NCBI GenBank assembly: GCA_905480235.1
Contig: CAJQPP010000050.1
Span: 1-64,000, forward strand
Length of the DNA stretch: 64,000 bases
Reading direction: 5' to 3'
DNA from: an uncultured Pirellulaceae bacterium
GTDB lineage: Bacteria; Planctomycetota; Planctomycetia; Pirellulales; Pirellulaceae
Of the stretch, positions 17,789-26,214 are shown piece after piece. The stretch's first letter is position 1. Each line of letters begins with the position of its first letter. The position numbers and the translations under genes are program-made. The notes under the pieces are model-generated. The model was not told the origin of the DNA. It made no database searches and worked only from the letters and a program-made list of their open reading frames with translations.

Positions 17789-18517
17789 TTAAGAATTTAA
17801 TTCCGGGGGAGGCTGATTCGCGGAACCAAAATCCGCGTCGATTCCCAAATGCGTTCGCAGTTTTTCGAACTGCGAACGGAAATCTTCACTGGACGTGTGA
17901 ACGTGATCGGCTTCGGTAATAAATTTGATCTGTTCGTCGCAGTGAATCTGGTTGCGTTCCAACAAGAATTCAAAGGGTTCCAGCGGACTGCCATACATGA
18001 TTAACAGTTTGTGTTCATCGAACTGTACTTCCTGCGGTGTCTGAGGGTTGAGTACGGCAATGCCGGTGCAACCATCGTTAAGAAGTAAATCTTCATAATC
18101 CAGCAGGGTGCTGACCAACACGGGTGTGTCAATCTGCTCTCGGTAAAAGTCGACATGGCCATTTGTTTTATGGTCGTGGCTGCTTTCCAAAACGACGTCG
18201 ACACTGGGTCCCAGTCGCTGAATGAGGTCAATAAACAGAGGGAACAGAATCTCTCGAGTCGCTGCGGCCATGACCACAGGTACCGAACCGCCTGATTCTT
18301 CATCTCGGTATTGTTCGTGGCGATAACCCTGCGTCGGTTTGATTTTCAAATCGATCGAAGGCCGCACCGCATCGGTAAGTTGAAAGTTACCGTAAGTGTC
18401 GATTCCCAGATGTGATTGCAATTCAACATCATGAGCTTGAGCAAAACTATTGGAGCAGTTTTGAAATGCGGGCGCTTGCTGGAATACGTTTTGGAAAAAT
18501 TCCTGCAAAAATCTCAT
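17789..18517 (-). CDS. Protein of unknown function
   Basis: A 242-residue protein beginning MRFLQEFFQNVFQQAPAFQN at the ATG at 18517. A GTG at 18598 would add 27 residues. Neither start has a convincing ribosome binding site. There is no signal peptide or membrane span. I do not recognise a family. The middle has alternating hydrophobic strands (SVDVVLESSHDHKTNGHVDF; TPVLVSTLLDYEDLLLNDG; KLLIMYGSPLEPFEFLLER), suggesting an alpha/beta fold, and the protein is acidic with many His and Asp. It stands alone, convergent with the methyltransferase gene. Confidence 0.55.
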   Translation of the reverse strand: MRFLQEFFQNVFQQAPAFQNCSNSFAQAHDVELQSHLGIDTYGNFQLTDAVRPSIDLKIKPTQGYRHEQYRDEESGGSVPVVMAAATREILFPLFIDLIQRLGPSVDVVLESSHDHKTNGHVDFYREQIDTPVLVSTLLDYEDLLLNDGCTGIAVLNPQTPQEVQFDEHKLLIMYGSPLEPFEFLLERNQIHCDEQIKFITEADHVHTSSEDFRSQFEKLRTHLGIDADFGSANQPPPELNS

Positions 18518-18822
18518 GGCTGTGGGTCCATAAAAATGTTCGGCTTGAATCTGCTTAAGCGGCCCCCACTCGGATTGAGAAAGCGGGCTGCGGTGCACAC
18601 AAAAATCTAGGTCACAGTAAGCTCGAGAGGATAATTTTTAGACGGATATCTCAAGCCGATCTGAAGGGTGTGATTTGCCCTCATAACCCTCATAAACAAA
18701 CGGCAAGGGACCTTGGATAAGTGGTAAGGAGACGACCTTGGCAGATCAGAGCATTCGATTTTTGTGAATCTTACGACTAGGATGTTGGCTTTCGGGATGG
18801 AAACTAACGAGCGGGGTGCCCC

Positions 18823-19410
18823 ATGAGTCACGACGAGTATCTCTCCTTTGACTCTACCGAACTTTCCGAGGAGGCGATCCCACAGCCCAATTTGACAACT
18901 GAGAGGTTAACCTTGCGGCCCTTTTGGGAGGCCGATGCTGAGCAAGTGCAATCATTGTTGCAATGTCGGGAAATCGCAGCCAACACGATTAGTATTGAGC
19001 ATCCCTATCCCGCGGGAGCTGCCAGAATCTGGATTAATACGCACCAAAAAAAATGGCAAGGTAGTGAGGCCGCGATATTCGCCATTTGCGAAAACACGAA
19101 TACGCACACCCCCGTCGGTGCCATTGGTTTGGAGATCAACGCCAAACACGAAAACGCTGAGCTGGGTTATTGGATCGGTGAATCTTGGTGGGGCAGGGGA
19201 TACTGCACCGAAGCCGCTCAAGCCCTTGTAGATTTTGGATTTTCAACTCTTGGATTAAAAAAAATCCACGCGCACTTTATGGCTAAAAACCCCGCATCTG
19301 GTCGTGTATTGCGGAAAATTGGTATGGAAAAAGAGGGCCACATGAAAAGTCACATAAAAAAATGGGGCATCTTTGAGGACGTTATCTTTTTCGGGACGGT
19401 AAGGAGTTAA
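18823..19410 (+). CDS. GNAT acetyltransferase of the RimJ/RimL type
   Basis: A 195-residue protein with the GNAT fold as in RimJ/RimL enzymes: N-terminal TERLTLRPFWEADAEQVQSL, beta strand PVGAIGLEI, ELGYWIGESWWGRGYCTEAA with the acetyl-CoA pyrophosphate loop, then FSTLGLKKIHAHFMAKNPAS and GRVLRKIGMEKEG. It transfers an acetyl group from acetyl-CoA to an amine, possibly a protein N-terminus. The substrate cannot be read from sequence. It lies 166 bases upstream of the ubiquitin-like cluster on the same strand, and no link to that system is shown. Confidence 0.85.
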   Translation: MSHDEYLSFDSTELSEEAIPQPNLTTERLTLRPFWEADAEQVQSLLQCREIAANTISIEHPYPAGAARIWINTHQKKWQGSEAAIFAICENTNTHTPVGAIGLEINAKHENAELGYWIGESWWGRGYCTEAAQALVDFGFSTLGLKKIHAHFMAKNPASGRVLRKIGMEKEGHMKSHIKKWGIFEDVIFFGTVRS

Positions 19411-19576
19411 GGAGGGGTGCTTTCCACGAAAGAATTGAAAAACGCGTCCTGGCGTCGGGGAAATAATTGCCGTTTTTCAGGTTTTCGTTAAGATTGTCCC
19501 AAGATCCCTCGCCAAACCGCGAATACTCCATCACACCGAACTTTTCACCCTTTCTGAGCTAAACGAGGCTGGCAAT

Positions 19577-19864
19577 ATGAGCGGCAATGGCGATCGTCAA
19601 GGAACGCAAGTTACTTTTTTGGACCAAACAGGTGCCAAATCTGTGGAGGCTGTCGTTGCGGACACCGTGACCGTGCAGAGGATTTTGCCAAATATCATTA
19701 CTAAGATGAACCTACCGGTGGTCGGACCGGATGGTCAGCCCATGAGTTATAGTTTGGATCATAAAGAAGGCGGGAAACGTTTGCGGGAGGATCAAACACT
19801 CGTCCAAGGCAGTGTGGAAGATGGTGACCATTTGATCGTCTACCCAGAGATTGTTGCTGGATAA
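19577..19864 (+). CDS. Ubiquitin-like beta-grasp protein (candidate conjugated modifier)
   Basis: A 95-residue protein, first of five consecutive genes that together encode a ubiquitin-like pathway. The pattern VTFLDQTGAKSVEAVVADTV, then an amphipathic helix (VQRILPNIITKMNLP), then MSYSLDHKEGGKRLREDQTL and VEDGDHLIVYPEIVAG fits the beta-beta-alpha-beta-beta order of a beta-grasp fold of the YukD/ubiquitin type. The chain ends in Gly (VAG) with no tail after it, so the C-terminus would be ready for adenylation by an E1 without processing. GAGG lies about 9 bases before the ATG. The identity as modifier rests on the neighbours (E2, E1, JAMM, RING) more than on its own sequence. Confidence 0.8.
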   Translation: MSGNGDRQGTQVTFLDQTGAKSVEAVVADTVTVQRILPNIITKMNLPVVGPDGQPMSYSLDHKEGGKRLREDQTLVQGSVEDGDHLIVYPEIVAG

Positions 19865-19896
19865 GCTCAGATTATCCCAGGCTTAATTTATTGACT

Positions 19897-20547
19897 ATGA
19901 GAAAATCTCCCCGTACCCGTCGACTCGAAGCGGACTTTCGCTCGATCCAGCACTTAAGCGCTGAAAGCTCGATATTAGATTTTGAGTGCACGGGTGAAGT
20001 GCCGGAGTTGTATCGATTTTTCTTTCACGGCCCAGGCACCTACCGCACTCCCAGAAATACGGTAGCCGTTCGCGATGAGCATGAAATCGTGGTGGAATTG
20101 GCGGCCGCTTATCCCCGATTGATGCCCGGTATCTCCTGGCAGACACCTGTTTTTCACCCGAATATTTCGACCAGCGGAGTCGTGTGTTTAGGTGGTTATG
20201 GAACCAATTGGGTGCCCAGCCTGCAACTTGATGAGTTGTGCGTGATGTTGTGGGACATGATTCGGTACCGCAATTACGACGTGGAAAGCCCTTACAACCG
20301 AGAGGCTGCTTTGTGGGCCAAGGAGCAACGTGATTTCCGCTTACCGCTGGATTCGCGATCGTTGCGGAACCGAGTGAACAGTGATGTGGAAGAAGTGGTA
20401 ACAGCTCAACTCGCTTGCAAAAATGTTCCTCCTCCGGTCATTATGGAAGTGGATTTCATTAGCGACGTCCAACACGAGGGCAAGCTGTTAAAGTCGGGCA
20501 GGTCAGTCCCGGATAAGCGCACACAAGACATTCAGTTCTTGGATTAA
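19897..20547 (+). CDS. E2-like ubiquitin-conjugating enzyme
   Basis: A 216-residue protein with a UBC fold. AAAYPRLMPGISWQTPVFHP corresponds to the YPf.pP..f...i.HPNI stretch of E2 enzymes. HPN is at 87-89, and the candidate catalytic Cys97 sits in SGVVCLGGYGTNWVPSLQL, with the Trp-x-Pro after it and SPYNREAALW (P-x-N-x-x-A) closing the domain, as in eukaryotic E2s. About 65 residues follow the core and are unassigned. I chose the ATG at 19897 over TTG at 19891. It starts 32 bases after the Ubl gene. The expected role is to take the Ubl from the E1 as a thioester and pass it to a target with help from the RING protein downstream. Confidence 0.88.
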   Translation: MRKSPRTRRLEADFRSIQHLSAESSILDFECTGEVPELYRFFFHGPGTYRTPRNTVAVRDEHEIVVELAAAYPRLMPGISWQTPVFHPNISTSGVVCLGGYGTNWVPSLQLDELCVMLWDMIRYRNYDVESPYNREAALWAKEQRDFRLPLDSRSLRNRVNSDVEEVVTAQLACKNVPPPVIMEVDFISDVQHEGKLLKSGRSVPDKRTQDIQFLD

Positions 20548-20741
20548 TCCAGCCACACGGTTGCTGCGAATTGGTGCGGCTCCCAGAACCGACCGACGCA
20601 CGGGTCGGTTGCTGCTGATAAAGAAATTGGGCAGGTAAAGAGCCTTCCCTGAAGAAGAAAATCACTGACCCGGCAAGCAAGGCACGCAATGAAAATGGTA
20701 ACGAAAGTCATCCGCACATGGGAATATCCTCATAACCACTG

Positions 20742-21890
20742 ATGAATAAAACACAGGTGCATATTGATGACGAGGACCGCTACTCACGATTGAAATTGAT
20801 CGGTTGGTGGGATCAGCAACGTCTCCGCGATGCGAAAATAATGGTCGTTGGTGCCGGTGCCTTGGGCAACGAAGTTCTCAAGAACTTGGCTTTGATCGGG
20901 ATTGGAAAGGTCCACCTGATTGATTTCGACGTGATCGAAAATTCCAACCTTTCCCGGAGCGTTCTGTTTCGAGCCAGTGATGCGGGAAAATTAAAAGCGG
21001 AAGTGGCCAGTGTGGCGGCCCGCGAGCTAAATCCCGATGTGCAAGTCGAGGCAATTTGTGGGAATGTGTTGACCGATATTGGTTTGGGAAGCGTGCGAGA
21101 GATGGATCTCGTGATCGGCTGTCTGGATAATCGTGAGGCCCGATTGTGGGTCAATCGAATGTGTTGGAAAGTCGGTACACCTTGGATCGACGGAGGCATT
21201 CAGGAAATTAACGGTGTTGCCAAAGTTTTTATGCCGCCTGATGGTGCCTGTTACGAGTGCGCTATGACGGAACGGGATTATCAGTTGATTCAGCTCCGCT
21301 ACAGTTGTCCGCTCTTGAAACGAGAGGACCTCCAACAAGGAAAAGTACCCACAGCGCCGACTATTGCATCCATTATCGCTGGCATGCAAGTTCAAGAGGC
21401 TTTGAAACTGCTGCATGAATTGCCAACGGATGTGGGATCTGCTTTGGTTTTTAACGGCGCAGCCAACCAGTTTTATAAATCGAAATTTCCCTATCGCGAA
21501 GATTGCCTTAGCCACGAGACCTACGACCCGATCACCGCCAGTCCTCTTACTTACAAAAACACTTTGTTGGAGATGGGTGATTGGGTGCAGGCAGAACTGG
21601 GAATCGGGGTCGCGCAGTTGGTACTCGATCGAGATTTTGTCACCGGGGCGGAGTGCCAAGCCTGCCGTACCGAAGTCGATATCAACCAACCTTTACCGGT
21701 CGTAAGTATGGCAGATGCTGTTTGCAAAAATTGCCAAGAGCCGATGGTCCCCAGGATGTTGCACGTCGTTGACTTGGATAGCCCACTGGCCGAGCGGAAG
21801 CTCGGCGATTTGGGGATTCCCGATCAAGATGTCATACAATTGAACCACAGCGAAAAAACGATATTTGTGGAACTTACCAAAACCCCTTAA
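20742..21890 (+). CDS. E1-like Ubl-activating enzyme (ThiF/MoeB fold) with extra zinc motif
   Basis: A 382-residue ThiF-fold protein. RYSRLKLIGWWDQQRL near the start, the nucleotide-binding MVVGAGALGNEVLKNLA (GxGxxG 37-42), HLIDFDVIENSNLSRS and VIGCLDNREAR (Asp129) are the adenylation site of E1 enzymes. In the cross-over region YSCPLLKR offers Cys189 as thioester candidate, followed by TAPTIASIIAGMQVQEALK, typical of the family. CxxC pairs at 170/173, 305/308 and 328/331 could bind zinc; the last two lie in a C-terminal extension. There is no ubiquitin-fold E2-recruiting domain of the eukaryotic kind. It would activate the Ubl encoded at 19577-19864. The gene lies 194 bases after the E2 gene and 32 before the JAMM gene. 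Confidence 0.9.
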   Translation: MNKTQVHIDDEDRYSRLKLIGWWDQQRLRDAKIMVVGAGALGNEVLKNLALIGIGKVHLIDFDVIENSNLSRSVLFRASDAGKLKAEVASVAARELNPDVQVEAICGNVLTDIGLGSVREMDLVIGCLDNREARLWVNRMCWKVGTPWIDGGIQEINGVAKVFMPPDGACYECAMTERDYQLIQLRYSCPLLKREDLQQGKVPTAPTIASIIAGMQVQEALKLLHELPTDVGSALVFNGAANQFYKSKFPYREDCLSHETYDPITASPLTYKNTLLEMGDWVQAELGIGVAQLVLDRDFVTGAECQACRTEVDINQPLPVVSMADAVCKNCQEPMVPRMLHVVDLDSPLAERKLGDLGIPDQDVIQLNHSEKTIFVELTKTP

Positions 21891-21922
21891 ACCGAATTCC
21901 TCTAGGTACCGCGTGTTCCTCA

Positions 21923-23251
21923 ATGGATGGCATTGAATTTGGACAAATCGAATTTCGAGAGCCCGAGTCGCAATTGCGTCCCGATAGGAATCGCAATTTT
22001 TCGACGGTGGCCTGCGGTACGATTGATTCAAACCAGCTGCCGATTTTTGTCGATCTGGATGTCATGCGAGACATGGAGGGGCATGCCCGGACCAATACCC
22101 AAGTGGAACTAGGGGGCGTGTTGCTGGGAGGCAAGTTCATCGATCAGGACGGTCGACCTTTTGTCGTGGTCAAGGAAGCACTGCGGGCAGAGCATTACGA
22201 GGCGACTCGCGGTAGTTTTAAGTTCACGCATGAAACTTGGGAGCAAATTACCCGTGAACGCGAACAGTTTCCGGAAGATTTACATCTTGTGGGGTGGTAT
22301 CACACGCATCCAAATTGGGGCGTGTTTCTGTCCGGGATGGATACATTTATTTGTGATCATTTTTTCAACGATGATCTCGATGTGGACTTGGTGATTGATC
22401 CGTGCCAGGGGGATCGAGGCTGGTTTTTCTGGGACCGCTCCAGCGGTACCCGCCAGAAATCTCGTCTGGACGCATTTTATCTTTACGCTAATCGATATCG
22501 ACGTTCGGAATTATTGCTTTTTGCAAAAGCGATGTCCGTAGTTGACCCAACCTATTATGACCCGCGTTACGAAAACCCGATGGGAGAAACGGCCATGCAG
22601 CCCGTTGTCAATATTCATGATCAGAAATCCTCTGTTCTGCAATTAGCTGTTTTAGGAATGTTAACCATCCAGGTACTTGGGTTGGGGTTAATCGCGTGGC
22701 GCGCGCTTGCGCCGCCTTCACCCTCTGAATCTTTCGCCCTGCAACAAACCAATAAATCTTATGAAGAATTGCTCGAGCAATTGGTGCCAGAACCTCTCGA
22801 AGCAAAAGAGGTGATGAAGAAATTGGCAAAGCTGAATACTCAGAATGGTGAGCTGAGTACCAACCTTAAGGGACTTGGGGCATTGGTAAGCCAGTTGGAA
22901 AATGAAAATAAACAATTATTGCAGGGCTTGAACAGGGAAAGACAGGACAAGCGGCAACTTCTGAACCAAGTGATGGATTTGAAAACGGAACGGGATGATC
23001 TGAAGACCGCAAAAAAAAGTGATTCGAAAGAAGGGGGAGCGTTTAGTTCGCAAAATTGGCCAGTCTTAACTGGGGTGGGTGTCGTTGGTGTGATATTGGG
23101 TTTTTTGGCAGGGTTTTTTGAAAAGCGGCGACGAAAACGCGGGCATTTCTCCCGTCGTCATCATAACTCTGACGAGCGAACCCCGGCATCGAGCGAAGGA
23201 CAGCAATCCCAATGGAAGATCCAAAATGAAGAGTCGGAGACAAGCGAATAA
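21923..23251 (+). CDS. Membrane-anchored JAMM (JAB1/MPN) metallopeptidase, candidate deubiquitinase
   Basis: A 442-residue protein. Residues of about 35-190 form an MPN domain with a complete zinc site: Glu62 in TQVELGGVLLGG and HTHPNWGVFLSGMD with His127, His129, Ser137 and Asp140, spaced exactly as in Rpn11/CSN5 (HxHP-x9-D). With no signal peptide this domain should be cytoplasmic. A transmembrane helix at about 238-262 (LQLAVLGMLTIQVLGLGLIA), a Glu/Lys/Gln-rich coiled coil of about 110 residues, and a second helix at about 377-398 followed by KRRRKRG put the coiled coil outside and both ends inside. It is predicted to remove the Ubl from targets. C-terminal residues 400-442 are polar and unassigned. 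Confidence 0.9.
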   Translation: MDGIEFGQIEFREPESQLRPDRNRNFSTVACGTIDSNQLPIFVDLDVMRDMEGHARTNTQVELGGVLLGGKFIDQDGRPFVVVKEALRAEHYEATRGSFKFTHETWEQITREREQFPEDLHLVGWYHTHPNWGVFLSGMDTFICDHFFNDDLDVDLVIDPCQGDRGWFFWDRSSGTRQKSRLDAFYLYANRYRRSELLLFAKAMSVVDPTYYDPRYENPMGETAMQPVVNIHDQKSSVLQLAVLGMLTIQVLGLGLIAWRALAPPSPSESFALQQTNKSYEELLEQLVPEPLEAKEVMKKLAKLNTQNGELSTNLKGLGALVSQLENENKQLLQGLNRERQDKRQLLNQVMDLKTERDDLKTAKKSDSKEGGAFSSQNWPVLTGVGVVGVILGFLAGFFEKRRRKRGHFSRRHHNSDERTPASSEGQQSQWKIQNEESETSE

Positions 23252-23394
23252 TGTCAGTCGGCTTTTGTGCTGAGACGATGGGTGGGGAGCCGCTCGGAGA
23301 GCTTTTCCGCGAAGAAATGGGTGTGAGGTTTCTGCGCGGCATTGTCTGAGGAAAATTCAGGCAAGTTAATAATTATTGGGCAACTAAAAAATCA

Positions 23395-24207
23395 ATGACT
23401 GTTTTTCCGGTCCTTCTATTAGTGATCTTTATGGCCTTGCTGGTCTTTAACGGCCTGGGCATGCTGCGTGGTCGTGGCGATTGGTCATTCGCTTTCAGCG
23501 AAGTCGCAAAACGGTACGGTGGTTGGTATCGTGCAGCCGGTGCCGCCAATAACCCGGCAGCCGCCTTTCGGTACAAAAATGTTGAAGCGCGCCTTACCTG
23601 TCGAATGATGCGGCGTAGAGGTTATCGACGCGTTACGGAATTTCGAATCAAAACCCCGTTAGGTCGAACCAAGTTTGAGATTCTCCCCGTCAAGGAACAA
23701 CCGCGTAGCCGCAGGGTCAAGAATTCTCCACGGCTGTTAACTGGAGACGCCTCTTTTGATGACTCGCTTCAGATCTTCGCCGGGTATCGGCAAAACGATG
23801 AAGTCAAAAAGCAAATTACCGGAGCGGTTCGTTGGCAGATCATTCAACTGCAAGGTTTGTTAGGCGGAACCGCTGTGACGGTCGCCACGGAAAAGGGAAT
23901 GTTGGTAATTACCAAGGACAAATTTATTAAGAACCGGCAGGTGTTGGACGATTTTGTGCGTTATTGCCTCGAGCTTTTCGATCAATTGGAGCTGAACAAC
24001 AGTAACGGGATTGAGTTCAACGAGGAGGGGTTAACCGCCACGCTCGGTGAAGTGAGGTGCCCGATTTGCAGCAGCGATATCGAAGGTCGGATGGTGCTTT
24101 GCGTGCGTTGTAAAACTCCGCATTGCCATGACTGCTGGCAATACAACGGTAAGTGCGGAATGTACGCCTGTGATGAAGTCCGCAAGACGAATGTTAGCGG
24201 TAAATAG
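23395..24207 (+). CDS. Membrane-anchored RING-type zinc finger protein, candidate E3 ligase
   Basis: A 270-residue protein. An N-terminal transmembrane helix (VFPVLLLVIFMALLVFNGLG) is followed by a cytoplasmic region of about 190 residues (unknown fold, with basic patches such as MMRRRGYRRV). At the end sits a binuclear Cys/His cluster: CPIC (222, 225), CVRC (236, 239), HCHDC (243-247), Cys254 and Cys259. This spacing resembles the prokaryotic RING families that have been described computationally next to bacterial E1, E2, Ubl and JAB genes and that carry membrane helices. Being last in the cluster, it is the natural candidate for the E3-like component or substrate adaptor. The direct homology to eukaryotic RING E3s is inferred. 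Confidence 0.8.
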   Translation: MTVFPVLLLVIFMALLVFNGLGMLRGRGDWSFAFSEVAKRYGGWYRAAGAANNPAAAFRYKNVEARLTCRMMRRRGYRRVTEFRIKTPLGRTKFEILPVKEQPRSRRVKNSPRLLTGDASFDDSLQIFAGYRQNDEVKKQITGAVRWQIIQLQGLLGGTAVTVATEKGMLVITKDKFIKNRQVLDDFVRYCLELFDQLELNNSNGIEFNEEGLTATLGEVRCPICSSDIEGRMVLCVRCKTPHCHDCWQYNGKCGMYACDEVRKTNVSGK

Positions 24208-24243
24208 CGCGATCGATCTCAACCGTCGTCGATTTCGCAGGGC

Positions 24244-24705
24244 CTAGCTCAGGGGCTTCTTTTCCTGCCAGAACGTCGCGACAGTTTCCAGCAAGGGATC
24301 GATACTTTTCAGCTGGATTTCATGAGGAGGTTGCCAGTCAAACCACTTGTAACCAATGTGCACGGTAAGTTCGATTTCATGGTTGGCATGGGCGTTGGAG
24401 AGCGTACCAAGAAAAACAACCAACTCTTTAAGCACAGGCTTTTTGCCATAGCGTTTTTTTTGAACTTGATAAAAATGACTGTAGCGAAAATCGGGATCCA
24501 GATGGATTTGCTCCGCAGACAAACCGGTCTCTTCCTGCAACTCGCGTAACGCGGTTTCCAATTCCGATTCGCCGGGGTCGACGTGACCTTTAGGTAGGTC
24601 CCAGCGATTGGTATGCTCCATCAAAAGAAACGAGAGCTGAGGCTGTCGGCGGAAAATTAATACGCCACAGGATTTCACAGCAGGGTTTGTTTGATTTTGT
24701 GACAT
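24244..24705 (-). CDS. Nudix hydrolase, diadenosine tetraphosphatase-like
   Basis: A 153-residue single-domain protein. The Nudix box is complete: GHVDPGESELETALRELQEE followed by TG (G-x5-E-x7-REUxEExGU). VKSCGVLIFRRQPQLSFLLM and RWDLPKG before it, and FFGTLSNAHANHEIELT-like strands after it, resemble asymmetrical bis(5'-nucleosyl)-tetraphosphatases, which cleave Ap4A. Substrate specificity cannot be settled from sequence. The gene is convergent with the RING gene, with 36 bases between their stops and no hairpin terminator there. Confidence 0.85.
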   Translation of the reverse strand: MSQNQTNPAVKSCGVLIFRRQPQLSFLLMEHTNRWDLPKGHVDPGESELETALRELQEETGLSAEQIHLDPDFRYSHFYQVQKKRYGKKPVLKELVVFLGTLSNAHANHEIELTVHIGYKWFDWQPPHEIQLKSIDPLLETVATFWQEKKPLS

Positions 24706-24898
24706 TCGTTTGGCAACCTCCGTTCCGGCAAATGAAGCGACGACTTTCTAGTATTTCAGCAATGTCACTTGGTGAAAAGACGACCACCGTTGTAATCCTG
24801 GGGTGGTTTTATTGTGTCGAAGGAACGTTTGGTGCGTTTTTGATAAAAAGTATCATTGAGAAACGCCGCCAAGCATTATTAAATACATCAGATTCGAG

Positions 24899-25465
24899 AT
24901 GGCCATGAAAATTTATACCGGCTATGGCGACGAGGGTTTTACTCAATTGTTGGGTGGCCAGCGGGTCCGTAAAAACGATTTGCGAGTTGCAATGTGCGGC
25001 ACACTGGATGAGTTGAATGCGGTGATGGGCGCGGTTGCGAGCCAGCAGATTCCGGACTACCTCGTGACCCGGGTCCGTGGCATTCAAAGCGATCTCTTCA
25101 AGTTTGGCTGCAGTGTGGCCGCCATCGGTGCGGACTCCAAATTAGATCTACCCGCGATTTGCGAAAAAGACAGCCTTCGGTTAGAGGCTGAAATTGACGA
25201 TATGGAATCTCGTTTGCAGCCGCTGGCCAATTTTTTGTTGCCCGGGGGCTGCCAGGCTGCCGCGACCATGCATCAGGCACGGGCCATCTGTAGGCGTTGC
25301 GAGCGATTGTTTACCGATGTTACCGATCTCTATCCGGAATTTGACCAAACGGTTTTCTTCAAATACCTGAATCGTTTGGGGGACTGGTGCTTCGTGGCGG
25401 CCCGTTCCATGAATCACGAGATGGACGTAACAGAACCTATTTGGAGCGGGCAAACCGATACCTAG
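24899..25465 (+). CDS. Cob(I)alamin adenosyltransferase, PduO type
   Basis: A 188-residue protein that makes adenosylcobalamin from cob(I)alamin and ATP. KIYTGYGDEGFTQLLGGQRV at the N-terminus is the ATP-binding motif (TGxGDxGxTxLxGG). CGTLDELNAVMG and FLLPGGCQAAATMHQAR with ICRRCER complete the three family motifs of the PduO-type trimer. Translation may start at ATG 24899 or at 24905. No cobalamin riboswitch was recognised upstream, and no B12-dependent enzyme gene is adjacent. Confidence 0.92.
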   Translation: MAMKIYTGYGDEGFTQLLGGQRVRKNDLRVAMCGTLDELNAVMGAVASQQIPDYLVTRVRGIQSDLFKFGCSVAAIGADSKLDLPAICEKDSLRLEAEIDDMESRLQPLANFLLPGGCQAAATMHQARAICRRCERLFTDVTDLYPEFDQTVFFKYLNRLGDWCFVAARSMNHEMDVTEPIWSGQTDT

Positions 25466-25843
25466 GTAAGCCGCAGGTCCTTGCTGTCTCGTGAAGCGGA
25501 TAAAAAGTCGCGGTTCAATAGCATTAAAAAGCCCCTTATCGACAAATTGCGGCTTTGGGTTTTGTGTTACCGGGAAGCTTTGCGGGAAGGTCAGACGTTT
25601 ATTTATTTTCCGGGTTCCAGCGTGTAAACTTTCCTTAGATTGAGATAGGAACCGCAGAGAAAGACCGGAATTGGTGAATGCCGAGTTGGGTTGGAATCGA
25701 GTACTCATCAGATACGCGGCACTCATTTGCCGCTCTGCCGCACTGATAGAGCGGAACGCTCGGTAGGGGGTGATCATGTCTCAGGGCATGGCATTGGAAC
25801 GAGGCGGTTACCGCCGCGGCAAGGGAATTTAGGGAGTCATTGA
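25466..25843 (+). promoter_or_regulatory. glnB leader with overlapping inverted repeats
   Basis: 378 bases without a gene. In the second half are overlapping hairpins: CCGCTCT/AGAGCGG (25730-25736 with 25748-25754), GAGCG-GAA-CGCTC (25749-25761), which excludes the first, and GGCGGT-T-ACCGCC (25803-25815), 28 bases before the glnB ATG. AGGGAG precedes the ATG by about 7 bases. A weak stem AAAGCC/GGCTTT at about 25528-25556 with a T-rich flank might terminate the adenosyltransferase gene. A regulated leader is possible; function is inference. Confidence 0.3.
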
Positions 25844-26182
<339 letters not shown>

Positions 26183-26214
26183 GTCAGACAAAGCGTTAAG
26201 AATCGATCGGTAAT

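Noticed and set aside
19411-19576. The ubiquitin-like cluster as part of a phage defence island
   Set aside because: Neighbours are GNAT, Nudix, cobalamin adenosyltransferase and glnB-glnD. No nuclease, toxin, transposase or integrase is near.
21027-21689. A 220-residue minus-strand open frame
   Set aside because: It is antisense to the E1-like gene, with no family similarity.
24706-24898. A cobalamin riboswitch ahead of the adenosyltransferase gene
   Set aside because: No B12-box-like sequence or conserved stem pattern was recognised in this short region.
25719-25734. GGCACTCATTTGC as a sigma-54 promoter upstream of glnB
   Set aside because: GG and GC are separated by 9 bases, while the -24/-12 element needs 10, and the remaining bases match poorly.
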